A stretch of 64,000 nucleotides of DNA from assembly GCA_949825045.1 (NCBI GenBank), contig OX463818.1, positions 33,124,906 to 33,188,905 on the forward strand, written 5' to 3'. The position numbers and the translations under genes were made by a program. The notes beneath the pieces are model-generated. The model made no database searches, was not told the origin of the DNA, and saw only the letters and a list, made by a program, of their open reading frames with translations. How positions within the stretch are numbered: position 1 is the first letter of the stretch; each line of letters begins with the position of its first letter. This document shows, piece after piece, positions 10,764 through 20,726 of this stretch. The stretch comes from Argyresthia goedartella. Lineage: Eukaryota > Arthropoda > Insecta > Lepidoptera > Argyresthiidae.

Positions 10764-10817
10764 ATATATATATGTTATCTGTGTAATTTGTCTATGTGTA
10801 TATATATATATATATAT

Positions 10818-10849
<32 letters not shown>

Positions 10850-11040
10850 ATATATGTTATTTGTATTATACATATATTGTTATGATAAGACAAAAGAAAA
10901 AGGAAGAAGAAAAAATATAATAATATCATTTATTGTGGTACTTATACGATACAATAAAATTATGACTGCTTGAACACTAGATTTACAAATATATAAGATT
11001 CGAAAACAAAATACAAACTAAAAATGGACGTATAAAAAGA
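10764..11040. repeat. TA microsatellite and AT-rich spacer
   Basis: TA runs fill about 10764-10860. The phrase TCTGTGTAATTTGTCTATG at about 10777 also occurs at about 4874, on the other side of the gypsy element, so flanking DNA was duplicated along with or before the insertion. Nothing coding is seen. Confidence 0.6.
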
Positions 11041-11044
11041 TAAA

Positions 11045-12228
11045 TTATTCTTCATCTACATTCTCAGGTTCCAGTATAAAGAATGCTGCTGCTTCATTAG
11101 AAAAAGGCGATTTACTTTTAGTCCACTTTTTTTCACTTTGTCGGCTACTTATGTAAGGGTCTGATGTCAGGAGAAGCCGGTTTATCACATCCTCATTGCA
11201 AGCTATTCTAGAAAACTTCCTAGAGAAGCTTTCCCTATATAGCCGAAAGTGCTTGTTGCGGGCCTCTGCAGCCTCTTCTGACAATTGTCCAATAGGCAGA
11301 AGCGCATGAGATATCACACTAGCAGAGTGAACCAATATTTTGTGTACAGTGGGGCTCATTGGTTGCCAACCGTACAAGTTAATATAATAATGGGCTACAC
11401 CCATATTGTACGCTGAAAATTTTTCTAAATCTATTTTGAATCCCGATGAAATGACTTCTAAAATTATTTTAAATTTTATAATAAGATCTTTGTCAATAGA
11501 CGTAATAGATGATGCTGCTTCTGGGTCGGAAAAAAATCTGCGGGAGGTATTACCATCATTGGTGTTTCCGTACCCAGCCTTCGGAATATCTACTAGTAAA
11601 CCCATTCTTTCCATTAACGAAATTCTTTTTGTATACTTCTCTTGGCATTTTCTATTTTATCTTTATCTTCTTTCCCATATATCCGTCCCTTATTTACTCC
11701 AGCTTTAATTTTATAAGATAAATGTAATAAAAATTCGAAAAAACGGATTCGCGCGTGCAATATTGACAACCCAAATTTAAAAGTCTCTCGATTTTCAGGG
11801 TATGTTTTTAAATTGTTGAATTCTTTAGATGTTTTGCCGCATATATAGCAACGCAATGTTGAATTCGTATTGGTGGCCGCGTTACAAACTTTTCCATCGA
11901 TCATTGTAGGAAATAACAGGTGTTTAATTACAATATTTTCTCTAACAACTGTAGGCTGGAGAGATTTTATTTGGTTCTCAATATGATTAATTTCTTCATT
12001 AGTGACGTCCTTGTCTTCCTTTACATACCGAAACCTAATTGGCCTGCAAAATCTGGGGGAGGACGGATGGGGATTCTGCCATATGACTTTAGAACCGTAT
12101 GTGAGCCGAACTGGTACCATAGAACTCATAAATATATGTGCGTCACTATTACCATCTTCCTCGAATTTTTGCTTGTATTCGTTTTGAGTAGACCCATCGC
12201 ATCCCCATTTATAAGGTGGGTGGACCAT
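11045..12228 (-). pseudogene. RAG1/Transib-like transposase, core and C-terminal part (broken)
   Basis: Two minus-strand frames (12228-11614 and 11614-11045) form one protein. It opens with WGCDGSTQNEYKQKF, matching the first Asp region of the RAG1/Transib core. It then has a CYIC zinc pair and, in the second frame, HKILVH (H-x4-H), the spacing seen in the RAG1 zinc-binding pair. PIGQLSEEAAEARNKHFRLY aligns with the SEGNESGNK segment around the RAG1 catalytic Glu. The frames meet at a stop/shift at 11614, and the N-terminal region is missing upstream of 12228. The family call rests on these remembered motifs. Transib enzymes are DDE transposases related to the V(D)J recombinase. This copy is a fragment. 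Confidence 0.6.
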
Positions 12229-12244
12229 GGAAGGCCACTCTAAC

Positions 12245-13004
12245 GATTAAACGCTTTTTATTCGTTTATTAACTGGATAAATAAAAAAACAAATTATCAA
12301 ATAATAGTTTGTTTTATTGTGTACCATATAAATCACTTTTTTTTAACCTAGCTTTAATCAGTATTCATTAAACTTAAGTTTTGTTAAGCTCTTCCAAATG
12401 GCCTTGCAAGGAACACGGCTCCAAACAAGGCCAATATTATACATCAGTCGTTCAACTTAAAAATAGAGTTGTAACAATTAATATATTCGCTTTTACTAAA
12501 ACTACATAATAAGCTCTTTCATTTCAGCAAAACATTAAATGCTCAATATATTTTTATCATTTATAAAAAACTCAACGAACATTACTTGAATACCATCGTA
12601 TAACTAAGAATATATTAATGGAAATTATTTAAAAACAGTAGTAATGAGTATTAAATTGACATCAAATAACTTGCCAACGCGTATTATAATGAAATTAAAA
12701 ACTTTTTTTTTTACATCAAATGGCCTTCTTATGGGTCCGTTCTTTGTAAGGCCAAAATGTTCCTAAGAAGGCCAAACTAAAAATTATCAATGACTTTCTT
12801 ATATTAATTATAATAAAATAATAGACACTACAGACGAAGTACTGTACTTATTACAAACTTATTATGGTACATAGTCAGTCTTGAAGTCAGGAATGTTTAA
12901 AATCAACGATTCTTAAGATTAAAAAACGAAAATAATTGTAACAAAATAAAAATTAACTTCGGAAACAAACTTAGAAACTAAAAAGGATAATACTTTTGGA
13001 TATT
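12245..13004. other. AT-rich flank of the PHD-pogo gene with GGCCTT boxes
   Basis: No coding sequence. GGCCTT or AAGGCC boxes stand out in very AT-rich DNA: about 12402, 12438, 12722, 12748 and 12770. The 15-mer GTTCTTTGTAAGGCC at 12739-12753 is repeated on the far side of the gene at 15750-15764. These look like subterminal transposase-binding sites. I could not place terminal inverted repeats. Confidence 0.4.
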
Positions 13005-15335
13005 TTAATCACAATCTGAGCATATAAATTTGAGATCGTTTTTAGTGAGACCCATACACTTCTCGTGATACCACTTTTGACATTCGGGACATTGTCTCAT
13101 GTCTTCCATTCTATTCTCGCCACATGCGTGACAGTACCATTCCTTTTCTCCACCTTCTGCACTTTTCTTCATCTCTATTTTCGATCTTTTACTGTTTTCT
13201 TGTTGTACTGTTCTTTTTAGCCGTTTTACGGAATCATTTTTATTTTTGGTTTTCTTTTTTTGGTCTCGTTTAATTGTAGACTTTCCTTTTTTCTTACTCG
13301 TCGCTTGCGTCATCTCATTCTTTTTTTCTTCAGTCTTGAATAAATCTTTAACTATTCTTTGTCCCTTATAATTAAGAGCTTTTTGCCGTGGACGTGAAGA
13401 CTTTATTGTAGCGTAGTTTGGAGTAGGCAAAAAAGCATGAAACGATTCTTCTTCATCCTCTATTAGATTAATTAACGGCTCGTCATCATCCGAAGATCTA
13501 GTCTTATGACTCTTTAGTTGAGCTTTTGTTTTAATTGAGCTTTTGTTTTGTATTAATCGTTTTTTCGGAGTGATTTCTTTTTTCTGCTCTAGTTCATCAT
13601 CAAATGACGAAGAAGAAGTGTATAAATCCGAGACTTGAAGTTTAGTCATGTAGTTATCTTTGATAAATGATTCACTAAGATTCAAATCAAGATCAGATTC
13701 AGAGCTAGAACAGACGATATTTTCTTGTAGGCCAGACGTACTCGGAAGAGGATAATCGTACAGAGATGGTTGAGGGTCGTGTTTCGTATCTGCGACGTGG
13801 AAACGATGTACTGAACTCAGCAGCATGGGGCGGCACTGATCATTGACCGTAATATCTACTTCTAAGTCTGAAGCATCAGTTGAAGAACTGTAAGAAACAA
13901 GAACGGGTTTTCTTTTTGCTGTTGCAGCTGAAAATTTTGGCGATGTCGATACTATCTTCTCTTTGGAAGTTGATGGAAAAATTGAAGAAACGTTAGAAAC
14001 ATGAGCTGACCTCCTTTCATCTATCAGAGACTGAGACGACAATTCTGACACTTTTTTAAATTCAGACACAGGGGGCGAGACTTGAACAGATATAAGTGGT
14101 TGGTCGATCTGGTGTTGTAATGTTTCCGATAAAGGTCTTTCAGTTACAATTGAAGGAGCATAAGCATCTTCGGGTATGACATCAGGATCAAAGGGGTATA
14201 AACCAGTGGCTTTGAATCCATTCGTTATATTGGTTTGAGTCATACACTTTGGCCATGTTCGGGAGAAAATTTTGTTAAACGCAGCTTTGTTTAAAGTTCT
14301 CTCTTGAGAATTGCACAGGTAGTTCAAAACTTCTTCATCCCAGTGATGTTCGAAGGACCGATTCACTGATTTATCTAGAGGTTGGAGTTCGTGCGTGGTG
14401 TTCGAAGGTAAGCAGTATAGTACTATATTATTTTTATCTGCTTCTTCCAGAGACTCATATGATAAATGACACTTTGCGCCATCAAAGATAAGCAGACATT
14501 TACCGGGTACTTTATGTTGTGCTAAATGTTGTATGAACTCTACGAATAAGCTACTGGTCATGCTGCCTTTGGGTGCCATGCTTACCTTTGTTCCAGGTGG
14601 CAAATTTGATGCTAATTCTGATCTGTGCCTAATACCCTTTAAAATAATCATAGGCGGTATAGCAATACCCACCGCATTTACGCACATCGCTATTGTAACG
14701 TTCTCGGCATGTTCCGGAGCAACAAGATGTACTCTTGTATTCCCTTTTTCAGCCAAAACTACAGTTTGTTTGTGGACCGTAATGCGACACCCTTTTTCAT
14801 CCATGTTATACAAGCGTTCTGGATGTGCAATAATGTCTAGCTCTTCATAGAGTTTCTTCACTTCTTCAAAATGGTTTTTCACAATGGGCTTATTCATTTT
14901 TTGAGCTCTAGCTGGATTCATTAGCTGGGGTTTTCTTTTTGATATTGATCGGTTTCGAGCCAAAAACATTTTGAGCCATTTGCGTCCAGCCATTCTTGTT
15001 GACATATTGAACGAGTGCTTGATTTTAAACCTCTCACAAAATAAAAAGGCTTGTTTCCTGATAAATTTAGGCGTAAGTGGTACACCCAGTTTTGCAAAAC
15101 GTTTGATTCGCTGCGATAAATCTTCTTCTAATTGTTTTGTAAGAATAGTTGTGTTCCCAATTATTTTAGTACTGTTACCGCTTACTAAATGGTTTCTAAG
15201 GGTGCGTCTTGGAATATTGAACTTCAACGCTGCAGCATTTGTATTAAGTTGATTATTTTGTACTGCTTCCATGGCACGTCTTAAACTGTCTTCATCCCAT
15301 GTACTACCTCTTTTCCTGGGTTTTGACTCCGACAT
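13005..15335 (-). CDS. pogo/Tigger-type transposase with C-terminal PHD finger
   Basis: An intact 776-residue frame starting at ATG 15335. Order of parts: Pipsqueak-type helix-turn-helix (residues about 10-55, STWDEDSLRRAMEAVQNNQ); CENP-B-like HTH (to about 150); DDE_1 core with YNMDEKGCRIT (first Asp), LIFDGAKCHLS (second) and HELQPLDKSVNRSF (third); ATGLYPFDPDVIP tail. A long Ser- and Lys-rich linker follows, then a C-terminal C4HC3 PHD finger (CHAC, CPEC, WYHEKC, CSDC). Pogo enzymes cut and paste at TA; PHD fingers usually bind histone H3 tails. All three catalytic Asp are present and no stop or frameshift is seen. It may be an active transposase or a domesticated one; the flanking GGCCTT boxes favour an element. 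Confidence 0.88.
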   Translation of the reverse strand: MSESKPRKRGSTWDEDSLRRAMEAVQNNQLNTNAAALKFNIPRRTLRNHLVSGNSTKIIGNTTILTKQLEEDLSQRIKRFAKLGVPLTPKFIRKQAFLFCERFKIKHSFNMSTRMAGRKWLKMFLARNRSISKRKPQLMNPARAQKMNKPIVKNHFEEVKKLYEELDIIAHPERLYNMDEKGCRITVHKQTVVLAEKGNTRVHLVAPEHAENVTIAMCVNAVGIAIPPMIILKGIRHRSELASNLPPGTKVSMAPKGSMTSSLFVEFIQHLAQHKVPGKCLLIFDGAKCHLSYESLEEADKNNIVLYCLPSNTTHELQPLDKSVNRSFEHHWDEEVLNYLCNSQERTLNKAAFNKIFSRTWPKCMTQTNITNGFKATGLYPFDPDVIPEDAYAPSIVTERPLSETLQHQIDQPLISVQVSPPVSEFKKVSELSSQSLIDERRSAHVSNVSSIFPSTSKEKIVSTSPKFSAATAKRKPVLVSYSSSTDASDLEVDITVNDQCRPMLLSSVHRFHVADTKHDPQPSLYDYPLPSTSGLQENIVCSSSESDLDLNLSESFIKDNYMTKLQVSDLYTSSSSFDDELEQKKEITPKKRLIQNKSSIKTKAQLKSHKTRSSDDDEPLINLIEDEEESFHAFLPTPNYATIKSSRPRQKALNYKGQRIVKDLFKTEEKKNEMTQATSKKKGKSTIKRDQKKKTKNKNDSVKRLKRTVQQENSKRSKIEMKKSAEGGEKEWYCHACGENRMEDMRQCPECQKWYHEKCMGLTKNDLKFICSDCD

Positions 15336-16097
15336 TCTTGAAATCTGAAATTATACGCATAAAATTTAATCTTCTATTCAATTACCGGCTTATTGTTATA
15401 AAGTTTTTTTTGCTTAAAATATGATTATAGACAGACTATCTTATATATAACTTATCACATACTTACTTTATCACATACTTTACCGTTTTTAACATGTAAA
15501 TATTTTTTATATTCGTTGCTTTTCATGTAAGTTAGGTTAGTTTATTTTCAGACATAACCTTTCCATAAAAGAAATTTAAATATATACTGATAATAAAATA
15601 ATTTTAAAAGAAATGTCTATTCAATATGAGTTAAAAAGTTTAATTACCCTTATAAATAAAAATATTATAAATATAAAACATTGTTTTAACTGTAACGGTA
15701 CGTATTTATAACTAAAAAGTAACTTTTCATATGTTCATGGTTTGTACATGTTCTTTGTAAGGCCCATGTACCCTAGCAAGGCCAACCGTCAAATTTTTGA
15801 TAGGCCTTATAAGGAACCATCGGCTTTCCTGGGAACACTACCAATATTTTAACTTAAATCGAGGCAAAACATTTTTTTTTTCTTTAGTACCATAAACATA
15901 CCCTTATACGACAATCCACATTAAAAAAATATGAAATAATAATAGGTTATCTAACTAAAAACTTACGTTTTGCTGTGCGCGCGAATAACAATTGTAACGT
16001 CGACGACCGAAGTCTACGAAGCGTGAGATCTCACTGCCACAATAGCGGCGCGAGCGACTCGCCGCCGCATCTGTGGCCTTGAGTTTGATGGATCTTA
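15336..16097. other. AT-rich flank with GGCCTT boxes and a short GC-rich piece
   Basis: No gene is seen. GGCCTT/AAGGCC boxes lie near 15759, 15780 and 15812, mirroring those at 12.4-12.8 kb. At 15965-16097 a GC-richer stretch of unknown origin abuts the duplicated hAT fragment. Confidence 0.4.
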
Positions 16098-17140
16098 GTG
16101 TTAAAAACAATTTTATTTCTTCTTAAAAACAATTTTATTTCTTCTTTTAAATTCCAGACCCGCTCGAATGCATATCCACAACTGAGCCATCTTACTTTCG
16201 TGTGGTAAAGAAGGTCAGAGTAAGCTGCGTCAACTTCTTGCAAAAACTCTTGGAATTGCCGGTGTACCAATCCCCGGGATCGAATGGTATTAATAAGTTT
16301 TATAACCACATCAAGAACATGGGTAATATCAATTGCAGCTTTACAAAGGACATCCTGGTGAATTATGCAGTGTAAAAACACAACATCGTGATTAGGATTC
16401 TGGTTCTGAAAAATACCTGAAAACCCGACGTTTTTTCCAACCATATTTGGGGCTCCATCTGTAGTTATATTTCATAGTTTTGAAATAGGCGCATTTAAAT
16501 TTTGAAGCCCTTCGTAAAATTCGTTATAAACTATTTGGCCCGTCGTTATGCCTTTCAGTGATTGCAAGCAAGCTAGCTCTTCAGTAAAATATTGAATTCG
16601 TCGTCAACGCCTCTGATAAAGATCAATAATTGAGCAGTGTCACTTTTATCCGTGTTTTCATCCATTGTCACGGTAAAATATATTTAAATTTTTCTATACG
16701 CTGCCGAAGTTGAGCCGACAGGTTTAATGCAATGGCATCAATTCGCGTTGTTACTGTTTTTCGCGATAAACTGACGGACTCAAAATCTTTTGTTTTTTCT
16801 GGGCATAAAATATTACTTGTACTCACCATGCAATCTTTTACGAACTCTCCTTCTGAGTAAGGTTTATTATTTTTACCAATTTTATCAGCCACAACATATC
16901 CAGCCAGTGTAAGTTTTCCGCATTCACTTTGCTTTGGGCGTCATTCATAGCAGCATATTTGGTTTTAGCATGTTTGCTGTTAAAATGGCGAGCGACGTTA
17001 AACTCTTTAAATACCGCCACCGCTTCATTGCATATAAGACATATTGGCTTGCCGTTGTATTCTGTAAAGAAGTATTTCCACGCCCACTCTTCTTTAAACA
17101 ATCGACACTCAGAATCAACTTTACGTTTTCTACACGCCAT
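16098..17140 (-). pseudogene. hAT transposase fragment (copy B)
   Basis: The N-terminal segment (17140-16838) carries the same BED-like finger as copy A and is followed by frames at 16892-16668 and 16444-16098. The last includes MVGKNVGFSGIFQNQNPNH, which retains 8 bp lost from copy A. The dimerisation region is absent because the copy stops at 16098. It is not functional. Confidence 0.85.
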
Positions 17141-17514
17141 TATCCCAGTATGTTACACGAACAAGCAAGAATACGTGGCAAGTTCAAAACAAAATTACCC
17201 ACACACAGAGAAGCAAAACTGTATTGTGCGTATTGTGCGTGTGACTCGCTCGATGACAGCCAGTAAGCGACTGTGCGCCCGCAGCCCGCGCCCCGCGCCC
17301 ACGCCTCTGACCCCATTTCACTGCGCTACCCTCTCCGCGCCCCGCGACTGGCCCGTGAACGTGGCTATATAGCCTAGGCCGGCCGGCCCGCCGCGTGCGT
17401 GACTAGAGCTAGCTAGAGTCTAGCCAGCGGATAGACTAGACGCGGCGCGGCGGGCCGGATACAATCCAGTCGCGGGCCGGAGTTGGCCCGCGGGCCGTAC
17501 TTTGCCCACCACTG
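16098..17514 (-). mobile_element. hAT element fragment (copy B), left end missing
   Basis: Nearly identical to 2341-3787 of the complete copy, including the right inverted repeat (17501-17514) and the same 8-bp flank ATCTAGAC at 17515-17522. It has about 62 bp deleted near 16910, 8 bp more near 16410, a few substitutions, and a 22-bp direct duplication (TTAAAAACAATTTTATTTCT core) at its broken left edge, 16099-16142. The sequence to the left is unrelated. Confidence 0.9.
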
Positions 17515-18362
17515 ATCTAGACCGTTAGCAATATATTCGTCTATCAGATCTCCTCTCATCCAGCTACTTTCAGATATTCCCAAATAATTGTCGGCGGCAC
17601 ACTAACTGCAACATCTTTAGGTGGCTTTTTGATATATGGAAAAACTACCATCGGGGATACATGTTCGCCAGCAGCTGAGATGACTATCATAACTGTGATA
17701 GTTTCCTTTTCACTACCTCATTTCACATCGTAGATATTTTTCCAGCCCTTTGGTCCTATAAACTTGCCTGATTTTGGACAAATTTGAAAACTAGTCTCAT
17801 CACCACTGTAAATGCGGTTTGGGTCCTCCAGAATGTCCAAGTTATTGTCGTTGTCAGGGAATCTAAGAAGTCTGAAAACCATTATCGTATGTATTCTTCT
17901 GTTACTATCGCTCTTGCGGTATTTATGCTCTCCGGTGTGCGTTGACTCAGTTCTGGGTGCCTTTTCATAAACAGTTCGTACCATTTTTGCCTGGAGTATC
18001 ATTCTTGAAAGGATTTGGTCTGTTTTCAGCTTTCATTATTTTCTCAACAATGTTTATTAAATCACTTTTCTTTCTCGGAAAACCTCACTTGGCAAGTTGT
18101 ATTAGCCATTGAACCAATGTTTCTTCTTCGGATGGGTTTAAATTAAAACCGAAGGACGTCCAATTTTAAATTCATCTACATCCACGTGACCAGCCAATCT
18201 ATCTTGCAACGTCGTCGTTCGTAGGACGCCCAAACAATGTTGAGGCTGTACGAATGGGCATTCCATTATTTATTGCCTCAAGAGCTTCTTTTATTTTAGT
18301 CCAATCGTACCCACATAATTTTCTTTCTCTCTGTGAAGGCGCTGGATCTCCCTGCTCTGTCA
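17515..18362 (-). pseudogene. pogo-like transposase, N-terminal HTH to first catalytic Asp (copy B)
   Basis: Up to 18213 this repeats copy A (ending IYSGDETSFQICPKSGKF at 18002-17718). Beyond it, to 18362, it supplies what copy A lacks: a start MTEQGDPAPSQRERKLCGYD followed by WTKIKEALEAINNGMPIRTA, a Pipsqueak-type helix-turn-helix. Stops and frame changes separate the parts. With 1-1382 this restores the order of a single ancestral gene, which shows how the 2.1-kb block became duplicated. Confidence 0.75.
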
Positions 18363-19424
18363 TTGTAGGTAATACCTTAAATCAAAAGTATTAAGGGTAG
18401 AAGTCAGAATAATCGACCGCAACTCACTTGAAATCCGGTGCGTAACGTTACTCACAAGATGAATAGTAGATTGTTAACCGAGGGCTGAAAGGCACCCATT
18501 CCTGACGAGATGTTTTGGCGCTCGAACGAAGTGAGAGCGCCAATAGTTCGAGGCAGAAATGGGTGCTATCACCCGAGTAAAACACTCTACTTTTCATTAC
18601 GAATACGAGGAAAGTAAACAGTTAAAATCAAAATTATTTTATTAAAAAACAAAGTCACTTGAAATCAAAATTATTTTATTAAAAAACAAACATAATTCAA
18701 GTTAAAAAATACTACTCATAAAAAAAGTAATTTCGGTGCCCCCGTTGATGTCTTTTACTTTGAGCATAACATTAAAAAAATACTTCCGTTTTATGGCTGT
18801 ATAGGTTACTACCATTGCGTTGTTCAATATAAACTACGATTCATATATATTTTTTTTAATACTTTTCTGCTTTAGAGCAGGCATGTACCACTTTCAGCAC
18901 GGTGCCTGGATGAACAATGACCCCCTTTCAGAGTATGAGTAATGAAAAAAACATTACTTACAGGAATATAGGGCCGCATTCAGAATGTAACATAATTTTA
19001 AAGGAATCTGGTTTTATTATCAAAGTTTTTAAAAGCACAAACATAATAACTTAACTAACTTCTTAACAACATAAGATACCTCAGTTAGGATATTTTTTTT
19101 TATACCGAAAGTCATTTAGTATATTCTGAAGTACAATCAACATTAACAAAAAAACGGATATGAACTGTGTTCCTCCACCTCGCTCAAACATAACATCTAC
19201 AAAACCTCAAAATAGCTTTTCATTTAGAATATACCGAAGTACACTCAACATTAACAAAAAAAAAAAACGGATATGAACTGTGTTCCTCCACCTCGCTCAA
19301 ACATAACAATTACGAAACCTCAAAATAGCTTTATGGGGAAGCAAATGACTATTAAAATCACATTAAATAAAATAAAATAAAATTTCGAAAAAGCATGTGA
19401 TATTATAATATGGAGTCTGGTATA
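18363..19424. repeat. non-coding repeats: hairpin and tandem duplications
   Basis: At 18481-18576 outer arms GGCACCCATTCCTG / CAGAAATGGGTGC enclose an inner GGCGCTC / GAGCGCC stem. A 37-bp direct repeat occupies about 18623-18690 (AAAATCAAAATTATTTTATT core). A 110-bp tandem pair lies at about 19125-19335, each copy containing CGGATATGAACTGTGTTCCT. No coding sequence is supported. Confidence 0.6.
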
Positions 19425-19429
19425 CCTGC

Positions 19430-19815
19430 CGTCCGCCACTTTCGTCACAAATCGTCGCCACTCATAAAACCGGTGTCAAACGATAGTAAACGGCATTACA
19501 AACACAAAGTATTGGTTGGCAAATTTCCGTAAGATTCCCGTATATTTTCGGAGATATATTAATATAGAGTTACATTATTATAGTATTATTACATATTTAA
19601 GGTATTATTGCTAGTTTCTTATGAAAATAAAATGTTAATGGCATTAAATTCACCTTTTTGTTACCTAAATTTATGAAGTCCGAATTCTCTGAAAGTACAC
19701 ATTTTATGGCAATTTGACAACCTATAATTTATGTTTGTAATGCCGTTGACTATCGATTGAGACCAGTTTCATGAGTGGCGACGAAATTCTGACAATTTTT
19801 AATGTGGTGGACGGT
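19430..19815. mobile_element. MITE-like foldback element
   Basis: Arms of about 75 bp at 19430-19505 and 19735-19815 are inverted copies with roughly 80% identity (CGTCGCCACTCAT and CGGCATTACAAACA are shared). The centre is AT-rich and non-coding. The ends do not resolve to a clear target duplication. Confidence 0.55.
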
Positions 19816-20726
19816 ATGTACAAGTATGCCAATAAGGTTACATGCTTTTTAGTTGTAAGTATCTATTTTTTTAATTAATGAATTTAGATAGAAACAAATG
19901 GCTATAGAAGTTTAAAAGCGGGGCAAACATAATAAAATATCAGTCTCATTCATGATTAGCTTTCGCCTAACATATTTCTTTGGTTTAATGAGTAATAAAT
20001 TACTACTTATTCTTACTAATATACACTCTAATGAATATTTAACACTGCACAACAGCATTACTGATGATTGGGTTATGAATGTTATGTGATACATGATATC
20101 AATCCAATTTTTATGACGATAACAAATCTGCATGGGATTTTTCATTGTAAAATATAAATATTTATAGTTTTTTTATATTAAAATTTAGGGCTCAGAACAC
20201 GTCTATGTGCCGACCGTATGGAAGAATATTCCCATTTAGCTTGATTTTTTCGGTTAATTCCAGTTATTTTCACCTTATGTGACCAAAGTATTTTTTGTAA
20301 GCCTTAATTACGAAATTTTGAAATTCAAACGGTTTCTTTAAACCTAGACTCTCCTCAAATTAAATCAAAATTATTCGGATTCATTCACAAAAACTTGTCT
20401 TAACGATGCCATATCAAATGATATGAGGAAAACTTATTTTTTATTATTATTAGCAAATTAACAACGCAACACAGAGTTTTTTTTTGTGAAAGCTATATCT
20501 GGTTAACAAAGGCTGCTACAAATTTGATAGCTATATCTGGTTAACAAGAGCTGCTACAAAAAATTATGAGGGCATATGTAGAATCAGTGACGCCAAATTA
20601 GTAAACATCAAGTTACAAAAGTCACTTATCAGACAAAAGTGTAATTTTGTTGGGCAGTGTAATCAGTCTAGTCTTTGTTGTAATTCTTAACTTAAAAATA
20701 ACTTAAAAACATCATCGAGGAAGTGT
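19816..20726. other. AT-rich intergenic DNA
   Basis: Nothing coding is supported. A 37-bp direct repeat (GCTATATCTGGTTAACAA core) occurs at about 20498 and 20531. Confidence 0.4.

Noticed and set aside
19912..20145. 77-codon minus-strand frame
   Set aside because: AT-rich, no motif, no neighbouring coding evidence.
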